From Myxococcus fulvus (GTDB lineage Bacteria > Myxococcota > Myxococcia > Myxococcales > Myxococcaceae): a stretch of 64,000 bases of DNA. The stretch's first letter is position 1. Each line of letters begins with the position of its first letter. Made by a program: the position numbers and the translations under genes. The notes under the pieces are model-generated. The model worked only from the letters and a program-made list of their open reading frames with translations. It was not told the origin of the DNA and searched no databases. The stretch is taken from positions 1,426,001 through 1,490,000 of the forward strand of contig NZ_FOIB01000001.1 of the NCBI RefSeq assembly GCF_900111765.1, in the 5' to 3' direction. Positions 40,848 to 48,604 of the stretch are shown here, one piece after another.

Positions 40848-42161
40848 TCACTGACACGAGAACGTGTACGAGCCGGGCGTGCTCCAGGTGCCGTCCGCGT
40901 TGATGTTGCGCACGGTGTAGCCGCTGAACGGATAGGAGCCAGCCCAGCAGTCGCTGGCGCGCACGTCGTTGCGCACGGCGGCGGACAGGTCCCAGTTGCC
41001 CCGGCGGCGCAGCTTCTCGTACGCGGCCACGCGGTCGATGGCCTGCAGCCACGTGGAGTCCGCGGCCAGCACGTCGCGGCGCTTCTCCAGGAATCGCTGC
41101 AGCCACGACGACTCCGTGATTCCGTTGTAGCCCACCGCCGGCGCCACCTGGGCCGTGTTGCCCAGCGCGTTGTTGGCCGCGCGCACCAGGCTCTTCACCC
41201 CCGACTCGCCGTGGTTGATGTACGCGTCATACAGCGCCATCTTCGACAGCGCGCTGGTGGCGCCCCACTTGTTCGCCTCCGCCATGGCCGGCGTGTAATA
41301 GAACTGGTCGCTGACCTGGTCCTGACACGCCTTGAAGTCCGCGCGCGTGGTGGTGTTGTTGTAGCTGGTGCCCCAGTCCGCCCGCCAGTTGCCGATGACA
41401 TCCAGCTCCGACGTGGATGGCTGCGATTGCCCCGTGGACAGGAAGCGGTTGTTGATGGTCGTCAGCCCCGGCATGTACTTGGCCATCAGGTTGCCATTGG
41501 CCGCGCTGCGCCGCGCGTTGTAGCACTGGATGACCTGGATGGCGTCGCCCGTGCCCGTGCAGAACCCCGCGCGCCCGCTGGTGTAACCGCGCCCGTCCTG
41601 GATGTTCTCCGAGTACGCATACGCGAGCACCGGCGTGTCGTTCTCCCAGATGCTCGTGAGCCCCTCCGACACCTTCTTCTGGTTCTCCGTCAGCCCGCTC
41701 CCCGGCGGAGGCGGCGTGCTCCCGCAGCTCGGGTCGCTGATGACGATGTTGCTCGCCGTCCACGACGTGTTCGAGTTCGTCGAGTAGTAGAACGTGTAGG
41801 ACGCGTTCACCCCCACCGTCAGCCCCGAGGTGCGCGAGTACGTGCACGTGCTCCCGCTCTGCGTGTGCGTCCAGCCCGGCTCGTCGTGGTCACACGTCAC
41901 GCCGCTGGGCACCCCGAACGCAATCGTCGGGCTCGTCATCGCCGCGGCGCCCGTGTTCTTGAAGACGATGGTGCCCCACCAGTCCGCGCCCACGTACGTG
42001 TTCGTCGTAATCACATACGAGCACGCCGCGAGCCCCTGCTCCCCCCGGGCCTCCTCCACCGGCCCACCTCCCACCTCCGCCCCACCACACCCCACCAGGA
42101 CCCCCGCCCACAGCAGGGCTCCACACTTCATCCACAGTGAATCATTCCGATGACGACCCAT
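40848..42161 (-). CDS. GH46 chitosanase lipoprotein with N-terminal carbohydrate-binding domain
   Basis: 437 residues. The start at ATG 42161 is set by AAGGAG 7 nt upstream. The lipobox LVGC gives lipid-anchored C25. Residues 45-147 are a beta-sandwich with Cys and Trp (WWGTIVFKNTG, WTASNIVISDPSC) that looks like a CBM2-type module; a Pro/Gly linker follows. Residues 155-437 match GH46 chitosanases: catalytic Glu E173 in SIWENDT and Asp D189 in IQDGRGYTSGRAGFCTGTGD. It cleaves beta-1,4 bonds in chitosan by inversion. A predatory soil bacterium would use it on fungal walls. The call rests on these motifs; GH75/GH80 were considered and fit less well. Confidence 0.87.
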   Translation of the reverse strand: MGRHRNDSLWMKCGALLWAGVLVGCGGAEVGGGPVEEARGEQGLAACSYVITTNTYVGADWWGTIVFKNTGAAAMTSPTIAFGVPSGVTCDHDEPGWTHTQSGSTCTYSRTSGLTVGVNASYTFYYSTNSNTSWTASNIVISDPSCGSTPPPPGSGLTENQKKVSEGLTSIWENDTPVLAYAYSENIQDGRGYTSGRAGFCTGTGDAIQVIQCYNARRSAANGNLMAKYMPGLTTINNRFLSTGQSQPSTSELDVIGNWRADWGTSYNNTTTRADFKACQDQVSDQFYYTPAMAEANKWGATSALSKMALYDAYINHGESGVKSLVRAANNALGNTAQVAPAVGYNGITESSWLQRFLEKRRDVLAADSTWLQAIDRVAAYEKLRRRGNWDLSAAVRNDVRASDCWAGSYPFSGYTVRNINADGTWSTPGSYTFSCQ

Positions 42162-42335
42162 GGGCGCTCTCCTTGGCAGACGCGCCCTTGAGTTACCTTC
42201 GGAAAAGCAGAAAGTCAGTCAAAACCAGCTTCGAGCCCGCCTGCCTGCCCAGCGAACGGACCGGCCTCCGTTCGTCCGCGAACCGGCGTGCATAGGTTTG
42301 CGCCAGACACATCAGTGCGACCCGAGGAGGAAGAG

Positions 42336-42605
42336 ATGTCTTTGGAAACGATTCTAGTGTGGGCGGTCATCGGCCTCATCGCCGGGTGGCTGGCGTCGGC
42401 CGTGGTCGGCGGGGGCTACGGGCTCATCGGCGACATCGTCGTGGGTGTGGTGGGAGCGTTCCTGGGCGGCTTCATCTTCCGTGCACTGGGGGCGGGCACT
42501 CCCTTCGGCGGACTCGCCGGGACCATCTTCGTGGCCTTCATCGGAGCGGTGGTGCTGCTGCTCATCCTGAGAGCCATCCACTCGACACGCGTCCGACGCA
42601 CATGA
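42336..42605 (+). CDS. GlsB/YeaQ/YmgE family stress-response membrane protein
   Basis: 89 residues from the ATG at 42336 (GAGGAGGAAG upstream). Three short helices (ILVWAVIGLIAGWLASAVVG, DIVVGVVGAFLGGFIFRAL, GTIFVAFIGAVVLLLILRAI) with the G-rich pattern of the transglycosylase-associated family. Members are induced by acid or envelope stress in several bacteria; the molecular role is unknown. A second family member lies at 50192. It is convergent with the LysE gene. Confidence 0.9.
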   Translation: MSLETILVWAVIGLIAGWLASAVVGGGYGLIGDIVVGVVGAFLGGFIFRALGAGTPFGGLAGTIFVAFIGAVVLLLILRAIHSTRVRRT

Positions 42606-42615
42606 GTGGGCGGCT

Positions 42616-43251
42616 TCAGGCGCCTCGCCAGCCCTCGATGGCGGTGACGACGGCGGCGAGCACCATGAGGCCTCCCACGGCTTGAGCCACGCGCGCGCTG
42701 GCGGAGGGACGTGACTCCAGCCAGCCGCGCGCGCGGTCCGCGGCCAGGGTGATGGCGCCGTACACCGCGCCCTGGGTCAGCGCGATGATGGACCCCAGGA
42801 CCAGGGCCTGCAGCCAGAGCGGCCCGTACTCCTCGCGCAGGAACTGGGGGAAGACGGCGAGCATGAAGACGTAGGCCTTCGGGTTGAGCAGGTTGGTGAG
42901 CGCTCCCCGGCGGAACGTGGCCAGGGCGGAGCGCTGGCCGGCCTGCGAGGACGGGGAGAAGGTGGACGGGCTTCGCACCAGCGCCACCCCCATCCACGCC
43001 ACGTAGAGCGCCCCCACCCAGAGCAGCACGTTGAACGCGGCCGGCATCACCGTGAGCAGCACCGCCACCCCCGTCGCCCCCACCGCCACGTGACACATGC
43101 CCCCGGAGATGATGCCGCCCACCGCGGCCAGCCCCGAGCGGCGGCCTCCCACCAGGGAGCTGGCCAGGACGAAGGCCATGTCCAGTCCTGGGAGGATGAC
43201 GATTCCGAACACGAGCACGAAGAACAGCCACAGGTGCGAGGTCTGCGTCAT
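42616..43251 (-). CDS. LysE/RhtB family amino-acid exporter
   Basis: 211 residues, the family size, with five or six helices. Hallmarks are the N-terminal GIVILPGLDMAFVLASSLVGGRRSGL-type segment with a conserved Pro-Gly, GLAAVGGIISGG, WVGALYVAWMGV and RRGALTNLLNPKAYVFMLAV. It exports amino acids or related small molecules using the proton gradient. It is divergent from the WYL regulator gene (187 bp between), which might control it. Confidence 0.9.
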   Translation of the reverse strand: MTQTSHLWLFFVLVFGIVILPGLDMAFVLASSLVGGRRSGLAAVGGIISGGMCHVAVGATGVAVLLTVMPAAFNVLLWVGALYVAWMGVALVRSPSTFSPSSQAGQRSALATFRRGALTNLLNPKAYVFMLAVFPQFLREEYGPLWLQALVLGSIIALTQGAVYGAITLAADRARGWLESRPSASARVAQAVGGLMVLAAVVTAIEGWRGA

Positions 43252-43438
43252 GGAGCGCCTTCCAGGGGAGTGGGGAGGCCGGCACCGTACGGACCATGTA
43301 GGGCGGAATCAGTCCTCATTCGGGCGATGCGGTGTCCACCGGGCGCGAGGGCCATCCAGCGTGCCCGGCGCACGTGGCCAGCCCCGGGCTTGAAGCGGAC
43401 GCCGGACATCCGCGAGAGGGGGCGTTAGGTTCCGGACC

Positions 43439-44395
43439 ATGTCCCGGCCCACCACGCGCGTGCTCACCGTGCTCGAGTTGCTGCAGACGCATGGGCGGAT
43501 GAGCGGCTCGGAGCTGGCGCGGCGGCTGGAGGTGGACCGGCGCACGGTGCGCCGCTACATCCTGAAGCTGGAGGAGCTGGGCATCCCCATCACCGCCGAG
43601 CGCGGCAGGGACGGCGCCTACATGCTGGTGGCGGGCTTCAAGCTGCCGCCGATGATGTTCACCGAGGACGAGGTGCTGGCGCTGTCGGTGGGGCTGCTCG
43701 CCTCGCGCGGGCTGGGCCTGGCGGAGGCGGCCCCCGCGGTGGAGAGCGCCCAGGCGAAGCTGGAGCGGGTGATGCCCGCGACGCTGAAGCGGCGCGTGCG
43801 CTCCGTGGACGAGTCGGTGACGCTCGACATCTCCCGCGCCCGCGAGATGGCGGACAACACCGCGCTCGTCGCCCTGAGCTCCGCGGCCCAGCTGCGCAAG
43901 CGCGTGCGCCTGGGCTACCGCGGCGCGCGCGAGGAGGACACCGAGCGCGACTTCGACCCGTATGGCCTCGTCTGGCGCGGCGGGCGCTGGTACGCGGTGG
44001 GCGTCTGCCACCTGCGCCAGGACCTGCGCACCTTCCGGTTGGACCGGGTGCGCGCGGTGCTCCCGCTCGACGTCCACTTCACGCGGCCGGACGGCTTCGA
44101 CGCGCTGGCGCACGTGGAGGCCGCGGTGGCGTCGCTGCCGCGCGCGTTCGCGGTGGAGGTGCTGCTCGACACGGACCTGGGAAGGGCGCGCCAGCACCTC
44201 TTCGCCACACTGGGCGTGCTGGAGGCGGTGCCCGGCGGCGTGCGGCTGTCGGGGCAGACGGATGACCTGGACTGGTTCGCCCGGGAGCTGGCGCGGCTGC
44301 CCTTCGCGTTCCACATCCAGCGCCCCGACGGGCTGCGCGCCGCACTGGAGGCCCGCGCCCAGAAGCTGCTGGCCCTGGCGCGCGGTGGTGGCTAG
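43439..44395 (+). CDS. WYL-domain transcriptional regulator (YafY-like)
   Basis: 318 residues. An N-terminal winged HTH (about 1-60: MSGSELARRLEVDRRTVRRY) is followed by the WYL region (about 140-230: VRLGYRGAREEDTERDFDPYGLVWRGG, then WYAVGVCHLRQDLRTFRLDR) and a C-terminal WCX extension (245-318). WYL domains bind nucleic acid or small ligands, so it probably responds to a nucleotide-like signal. It is divergent from lysE. Its stop overlaps the stop of the convergent CGNR gene by 4 nt. Confidence 0.9.
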   Translation: MSRPTTRVLTVLELLQTHGRMSGSELARRLEVDRRTVRRYILKLEELGIPITAERGRDGAYMLVAGFKLPPMMFTEDEVLALSVGLLASRGLGLAEAAPAVESAQAKLERVMPATLKRRVRSVDESVTLDISRAREMADNTALVALSSAAQLRKRVRLGYRGAREEDTERDFDPYGLVWRGGRWYAVGVCHLRQDLRTFRLDRVRAVLPLDVHFTRPDGFDALAHVEAAVASLPRAFAVEVLLDTDLGRARQHLFATLGVLEAVPGGVRLSGQTDDLDWFARELARLPFAFHIQRPDGLRAALEARAQKLLALARGGG

Positions 44396-45003
44396 CGGGC
44401 GTCCTGCCGCTGACGACGCCGGAACTCGGCCACCTTGGCCTTGTTGCCGCAGCCGGACATGGAGCACCAGCGCCGCAGCCCCGAGCGCGAGGTGTCCACG
44501 AAGAGCAGGCCGCAGTCGCGCTGCTCACACGTGCGCACGCGCTCCGCCAGCTCGCCGCCGAGCAGCTCCGCGCCGTCGCGCGCCACCGTCACCAAGAGCC
44601 CCCGGATGTCCGCGCCCGCCCAGAACAGCCCGCGAGGCCCCAGCTGGGGCGCGGGCGGCGGCTCCGCGGCCCAGCGGTTGAGGATGGAGCGGTCCCTCGC
44701 GGAGAAGTTCTCCCCCCGCGCGCGCGCCAGGGCCAGCCGGTGGAGCGCCTCTCGCAGCTCGCGCGCCTGGGCCAGCTCCTCCGCCGTGGGCTCCTGCACC
44801 TGCGCCGCCAGCCCCGCGGCGATGAGCCACCGGCCCAAATCCTTCGGCGTCTGGAGCAGCTCCTGGGTCGTGTCCTTCAGCCGCCCCGCCAGCGTGGCCG
44901 GCAGGTCCAGCGACACGCGCCCCGCCCGGAACGCGAAGCCGTCCCTTCGCTCTCCCTTGGAAACCGGCGGGGAGGGGGGAGCAGCGCGTTGCCTGGCGAC
45001 CAT
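44392..45003 (-). CDS. CGNR zinc-finger protein
   Basis: 203 residues from the ATG at 45003 (MVARQRAAPP). An upstream in-frame ATG at 45099 is possible but would add a non-conserved segment. The N-terminal part is the family's stress-induced (ABATE-like) region: LREALHRLALARARG and RDRSILNRWAAEPPP. The C-terminus is a zinc finger, CEQRDCGLLFVD followed by RRWCSMSGCGNKAKV, with four Cys and the CGNR signature. It probably binds DNA as a transcription factor. Targets are unknown. Confidence 0.88.
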   Translation of the reverse strand: MVARQRAAPPSPPVSKGERRDGFAFRAGRVSLDLPATLAGRLKDTTQELLQTPKDLGRWLIAAGLAAQVQEPTAEELAQARELREALHRLALARARGENFSARDRSILNRWAAEPPPAPQLGPRGLFWAGADIRGLLVTVARDGAELLGGELAERVRTCEQRDCGLLFVDTSRSGLRRWCSMSGCGNKAKVAEFRRRQRQDAR

Positions 45004-45226
45004 GGAGAAACCTCGAGGAGGGGGGAACCGCAATGGCAAACTACCTGGAATGCGCGCCAACGCACGCGTGAAGTTGGTAACCCTGCAATGGGGTTTCATT
45101 CCGATGCATGCGTGGGTTTCACCCCGTGTCTGGCTTCGGGACGGAGCGCGCGCGGGTCGCTAGAGGAGGCACGCGAGGACGCATGCACGCATCGTCCTGG
45201 TGCGGGCGCGCGCCGTCACCCCGTCG

Positions 45227-45901
45227 TCACCGGCTCCAGAGGAAGTCGACGAGCACGAGGTAGTGCGTGGACGCGGCGGCGATGACCATGAGGTGGAAGA
45301 CCTCGTGGTAGCCGAAGAAGGCGGGGCTGGGGTCCGGCCACCTGCGGGCGTAGACGACGGCGCCCACCGCGTAGAGCAGCCCGCCCAGCACGAGCCAGGT
45401 CGCGCGCGTCGTCCCCACCACCGAGGGCAGCCGCAGCATCACCGGGGCGGAGAGCGCGCCCAGGATGACGTAGAGCATCGAGCGCACGCCCCGCGTGCCG
45501 GAGATGCCGAAGAGCGACAGGCCCGCGCCCGTGAGCGCGCAGGCCCACATCACCCAGAGCAGGTGCCGCGTCCACGCGTCGGGTGCGTCCAGCGTGGCCA
45601 GCGGCGTGAAGGTCCCCGCGATGAGCAGGTAGATGGCCGCGTGGTCCATCCGCCGCAGCCGCTGGTACGCGGCGGGGCCCCACGTGGGCACGTGGTAGGC
45701 AGCGCTGGTCCCGAACATCAGCACCAGCGACAGGCCGAAGACGCAGTCGGCGAAGTGCTGCAGGCCCTTGGCCGGCGCGAGCGCGAGCACGATGAAGCCG
45801 CACAGCGCCGCGAGGAACGCGAGCGCGTGCGACACGCCTCGCAGCCGGGGCTTCACCTCCGCGACCACGGCGCGGAGCTCGGGAGGGACGATGGACGCCA
45901 T
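45227..45901 (-). CDS. Haemolysin III / PAQR family membrane protein
   Basis: 224 residues from the ATG at 45901. Seven helices with the PAQR histidine signature: HALAFLAALCGFIVL, SAAYHVPTWG, RRMDHAAIYLLIAGTFTPL, and the last GYHEVFHLMVIAAASTHYLVL. The conserved Asp and His residues form a zinc site in the adiponectin-receptor relatives, which act as ceramidase-like hydrolases. Bacterial members are usually called haemolysin III, but a haemolytic role is rarely proven. It is a single gene. Confidence 0.92.
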   Translation of the reverse strand: MASIVPPELRAVVAEVKPRLRGVSHALAFLAALCGFIVLALAPAKGLQHFADCVFGLSLVLMFGTSAAYHVPTWGPAAYQRLRRMDHAAIYLLIAGTFTPLATLDAPDAWTRHLLWVMWACALTGAGLSLFGISGTRGVRSMLYVILGALSAPVMLRLPSVVGTTRATWLVLGGLLYAVGAVVYARRWPDPSPAFFGYHEVFHLMVIAAASTHYLVLVDFLWSR

Positions 45902-46273
45902 GCCCCCCGTCCTAGTCACGCCCCGTCACCGGCGCGTCAGCGCATCCGACATCCCGTCCACCCGTAGACGGCAGCGTCGCCGCGAGCGTCGACTGCTCCC
46001 CACTCCCGGACCCCGCGACGTCCAGGAGCCCACGCCACGGCTTCGACGCGCGGCGTTGTCGCGCGGGCGGTCCGCGAGCGCTCGCTCGTCCGTCAGGGTT
46101 TGAGTCTCCGATTTGAGAGGAATTGGCTGGGAGACAGGCTTTCCAATGTTTCGTCCGGGTCGATGTCCACCCATTTGAAGCGTTGAGAGGTTTTGGGCAT
46201 ACCCTGATGTGTCGAATCCGTTTCGGGCCGTCCAACGCCAACTCCCTCGTCCACGGCCCGGGCCTCATCGCCC
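45902..46273. other. 372-bp gap between divergent PAQR and STAS genes
   Basis: No supported gene; leftward frames here (up to 118 codons) have poor codon use. The right half (46090-46260) is notably AT-richer than its surroundings (TTTGAGAGGAATTGG, GAGAGGTTTTGGGCATACC) and most likely carries the promoter of the STAS operon, whose own ribosome binding site is weak. Confidence 0.5.
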
Positions 46274-46960
46274 ATGAATCAGTCGCAACCGCAGGTCATC
46301 GAAATCAACCTCGAGCGTCTCGAGCGCATCCGGGACGTGCTGGCGATGATTTCGCTCGGGGAGTTCAACCCGGACGAGCATCTCATCGCGGTGGAGAACC
46401 ATGACGTGTTCTCCTCGTTCGAGGACACCATCAACCTCTTCGCCCGCCAGCTCCACGCGTCCGTGAAGGAGAGCGAGCAGTCGATGCTCAAGCTCGACGC
46501 GGCCCGGCGCGAGCTGGAGGAGAAGCTCTCCACCATCGAGAAGCAGCGGCTGGCCATCCGTGATTTGTCCACGCCCATCATCGAGCTGTGGGAGGACGTG
46601 CTCACGCTGCCCATCGTCGGGGTGGTGGACACGCAGCGCTCGCTGGAGATGACCGAGCGGCTCCTGCACCGCATCTCCCAGGGCAAGGCCCGCTGCGCCA
46701 TCATCGACATCACGGGCGTGGAGGTGGTGGACACCTCCACCGCGAATCACTTCGTGAAGATGGTGAACGCCGCCCGCCTGCTCGGCACCTACTGCGTGGT
46801 GACGGGCATCAGCCCGGTCATCGCCCAGACGCTGACGCAGATTGGCGTCGACCTGCGGGACGTGAAGACGCTCGGCAGCCTGCGTGACGGGCTGAAGGAG
46901 TGCTTCTTGTACCTGCGCAACCACACCGCCCACCGCGCCCTCGACGCGGGCGGCCGGTAG
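46274..46960 (+). CDS. RsbR-like STAS domain protein
   Basis: 228 residues. Residues 1-60 are an unrecognised N-terminal region, then a coiled-coil stretch (SMLKLDAARRELEEKLSTIE) about 62-95, then an RsbR-type STAS domain (about 100-215). The domain starts RLAIRDLSTPIIELWEDVL and LPIVGVVDTQRS and contains AIIDITGVEVVDTSTANHF with phosphorylatable Thr/Ser positions. RsbR/RsbS proteins form stressosomes that hold a Thr kinase and release it on stress. No rsbT or rsbS is nearby, so the partner may be remote. It is 33 bp upstream of the 46994 gene. Confidence 0.85.
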   Translation: MNQSQPQVIEINLERLERIRDVLAMISLGEFNPDEHLIAVENHDVFSSFEDTINLFARQLHASVKESEQSMLKLDAARRELEEKLSTIEKQRLAIRDLSTPIIELWEDVLTLPIVGVVDTQRSLEMTERLLHRISQGKARCAIIDITGVEVVDTSTANHFVKMVNAARLLGTYCVVTGISPVIAQTLTQIGVDLRDVKTLGSLRDGLKECFLYLRNHTAHRALDAGGR

Positions 46961-46993
46961 CCCTCCGAACCCCCTTCAGGAACCCAGACTCAC

Positions 46994-47590
46994 ATGTCCC
47001 AAGTCACCCACGAGCCCGGCATCACCGTCACGGGCGCGAGCGTGGCCTCCATCGTGGAGGCCATCCAGTCGTTCACCGTCCTCGTCAGCGCGCTGCTGGA
47101 CGTGATGAAGGTCCCCGCGCGCGGGGCGGGCGCCGAGCGCGCCATCGACGTGACGGCCTGGTACCCGCTGGAGGACTACCTCCAGGCGTACCGGAAGATC
47201 GACTCCCTGCTGGGAGGACGCGGCCTGGAGAAGGTCGGCTCGATGATTCCCAAGAACGCCGTGTTCCCGGCGAACATCACCGACATCCACCAGGGGCTCG
47301 CCTCCATCGACGTCGCCTTCCACATGAACCACCGGAAGAACGGCCGGTCCATGTTCAATCCCCTGACGGGGGAGATGACGGACGGCATCGGCCACTACTC
47401 GTACAGCGCGGTGCCGGGGAAGAACGAGGGCCACGTGGTGTGTGGCAATCCCTATCCGTGCCGGTTCGACCAGGGCCTCATCAAGGGCATGGCCCAGCGC
47501 TTCATGCCCCACGCCGTCGTCACGCATGACCCGAACCAGGGCTGCCGTCAGAAGGGCGGCGCCTCCTGCACCTTCGTCGTGACCTGGTAG
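46994..47590 (+). CDS. Uncharacterised soluble protein, possible sensor paired with the STAS protein
   Basis: 198 residues, 33 bp behind the STAS gene and surely co-transcribed. No signal or membrane helix. The C-terminal half carries short, family-like phrases: GLASIDVAFHMNHR, GIGHYSYSAV, CGNPYPCRFDQGLIKGMAQRF, and a closing GCRQKGGASCTFVVTW. A Cys plus aromatic end of this kind recalls the V4R/HNOB small-molecule-binding fold, but the match is weak and the family is not recognised. Its place next to a stressosome-type STAS protein suggests an input or output module. Confidence 0.7.
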   Translation: MSQVTHEPGITVTGASVASIVEAIQSFTVLVSALLDVMKVPARGAGAERAIDVTAWYPLEDYLQAYRKIDSLLGGRGLEKVGSMIPKNAVFPANITDIHQGLASIDVAFHMNHRKNGRSMFNPLTGEMTDGIGHYSYSAVPGKNEGHVVCGNPYPCRFDQGLIKGMAQRFMPHAVVTHDPNQGCRQKGGASCTFVVTW

Positions 47591-47604
47591 CGGAAGGACA
47601 CGCT

Positions 47605-47639
47605 CCGCCGCGTCCCCGCCGAGAACGAGGGCGCGGCGG
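47605..47639. terminator. Two-way terminator between the 46994 and DoxX genes
   Basis: CCGCCGCGTCC and GGGCGCGGCGG form an 11-bp stem (one G-T pair) with a 13-nt loop, between convergent stops at 47590 and 47659. Confidence 0.6.
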
Positions 47640-47658
47640 CTTGCATGGAGGAGGCTGC

Positions 47659-48066
47659 CTAGTTCGGGCCGCGCAGGGGCAGGAGCGCCCGCACGCGCGC
47701 GTCCCGCAGGAACAGGCCGCCCCAGGCGATGACGCCCAGCAGCACGGGGATGAGGAACGAGTCCCCCTGCCGCACGTGCGTCACCGTGGCGCCGCCCAGG
47801 TAGCCCGTGACGAGGATGGCGCCCAGCACCGCCGTGCGAGGCACCGCGTAGAGCAGCGCGGACAGCAGCTCCGCGATGCCGATGGGCAGCAGCACCGACG
47901 CCGGGAAGCCCGACTTCGCGAAGCCCTCCACCACCTCCGGGGGCTGCCGCAGCTTCATGGACGCGCTGGCGACCAGGGCCAGCACGACGAGGCCGGAGAG
48001 GACCCGGCCCGTCCAGAGGGCCCAGGGTTTGGATGCGGGGACGGCGGTGGGGGCGGCGGTCGTCAT
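47659..48066 (-). CDS. DoxX-like membrane protein
   Basis: 135 residues from the ATG at 48066, with four helices (TGRVLSGLVVLALVASASMK, VLLPIGIAELLSALLYAV, AVLGAILVTGYLGGATVTHV, FLIPVLLGVIAWGGLFL). This matches DoxX-like proteins, which are integral proteins tied to redox or thiol stress in some species. It is divergent from the HxlR regulator with 106 bp between, a typical regulator-target arrangement. Confidence 0.87.
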   Translation of the reverse strand: MTTAAPTAVPASKPWALWTGRVLSGLVVLALVASASMKLRQPPEVVEGFAKSGFPASVLLPIGIAELLSALLYAVPRTAVLGAILVTGYLGGATVTHVRQGDSFLIPVLLGVIAWGGLFLRDARVRALLPLRGPN

Positions 48067-48109
48067 GGGGGACGGCTCCTGATGGGAGTGGGTTCCGAAA
48101 GGTTCGTCG

Positions 48110-48139
48110 GTTACAACCGGTAACCGGCGCTCGTGTAAC
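48110..48139. promoter_or_regulatory. Candidate HxlR operator between doxX and the regulator
   Basis: GTTACAACCGGTAAC (48110-48124) is a perfect inverted repeat GTTAC-N5-GTAAC. A third half-site GTAAC follows at 48135-48139, 15 bp downstream. HxlR proteins bind short dyads like this in divergent promoters. Confidence 0.55.
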
Positions 48140-48172
48140 GGGGGCCCGTTTCGTCCGCAAGAAGGCACATCC

Positions 48173-48598
48173 ATGTCACCGCCTCCCGCCAAGCCGCCCC
48201 GCTCGAAGAATCCCCACGGCGCCACCGAGTCCTGCCTGGCCGTGCGCGACATCCTCACGCGCGTGGGCGACAAGTGGAGCGTGCTCGTCGTGGGCAGCCT
48301 GGGGGAGGGGCCCTTGCGCTTCAGTGACTTGAAGCGCGGCATCGAGGGCATCTCCCAGCGCATGCTGACGCTCACCCTCAGGGGGCTGGAGCGGGACGGG
48401 CTGGTGACGCGCACCCAGTACCCCACGGTGCCGCCCCGCGTGGAGTACGCGCTGACGCCCCTGGGGCACACGCTGCTGGACCCCGTCCAGGAGCTGGCCC
48501 GGTGGGCGCTGGAGAGCCGCGCCGCCATCCAGACGGCCCGGGGCCGCTACGACACGAAGCCCAAGCCTCCTCCCGCGTCGGGGCCCACGCGGCGGTAG
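48173..48598 (+). CDS. HxlR family transcriptional regulator
   Basis: 141 residues. Winged-helix of the HxlR type: CLAVRDILTRVGDKWSVLVV, LRFSDLKRGIEGISQRMLT, LERDGLVTRTQYPTVPPRVE and YALTPLGHTLL. The N-terminal Cys after TES is the usual redox- or electrophile-sensing position in this family. It likely represses the divergent doxX gene through the GTTAC dyad between them. The C-terminal 20 residues are Pro/Lys-rich and disordered. Confidence 0.93.
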   Translation: MSPPPAKPPRSKNPHGATESCLAVRDILTRVGDKWSVLVVGSLGEGPLRFSDLKRGIEGISQRMLTLTLRGLERDGLVTRTQYPTVPPRVEYALTPLGHTLLDPVQELARWALESRAAIQTARGRYDTKPKPPPASGPTRR

Positions 48599-48604
48599 GG
48601 CCGT

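Noticed and set aside
43290..43442. Repeated CGGACCATGT in the lysE-WYL intergenic region
   Set aside because: Two direct copies 143 bp apart, one over the start codon. Too short to separate from chance.
45912..46268. 118-codon leftward ORF in the PAQR-STAS gap
   Set aside because: Poor codon use, no ribosome site and an AT-richer second half; the stretch is better explained as promoter DNA.
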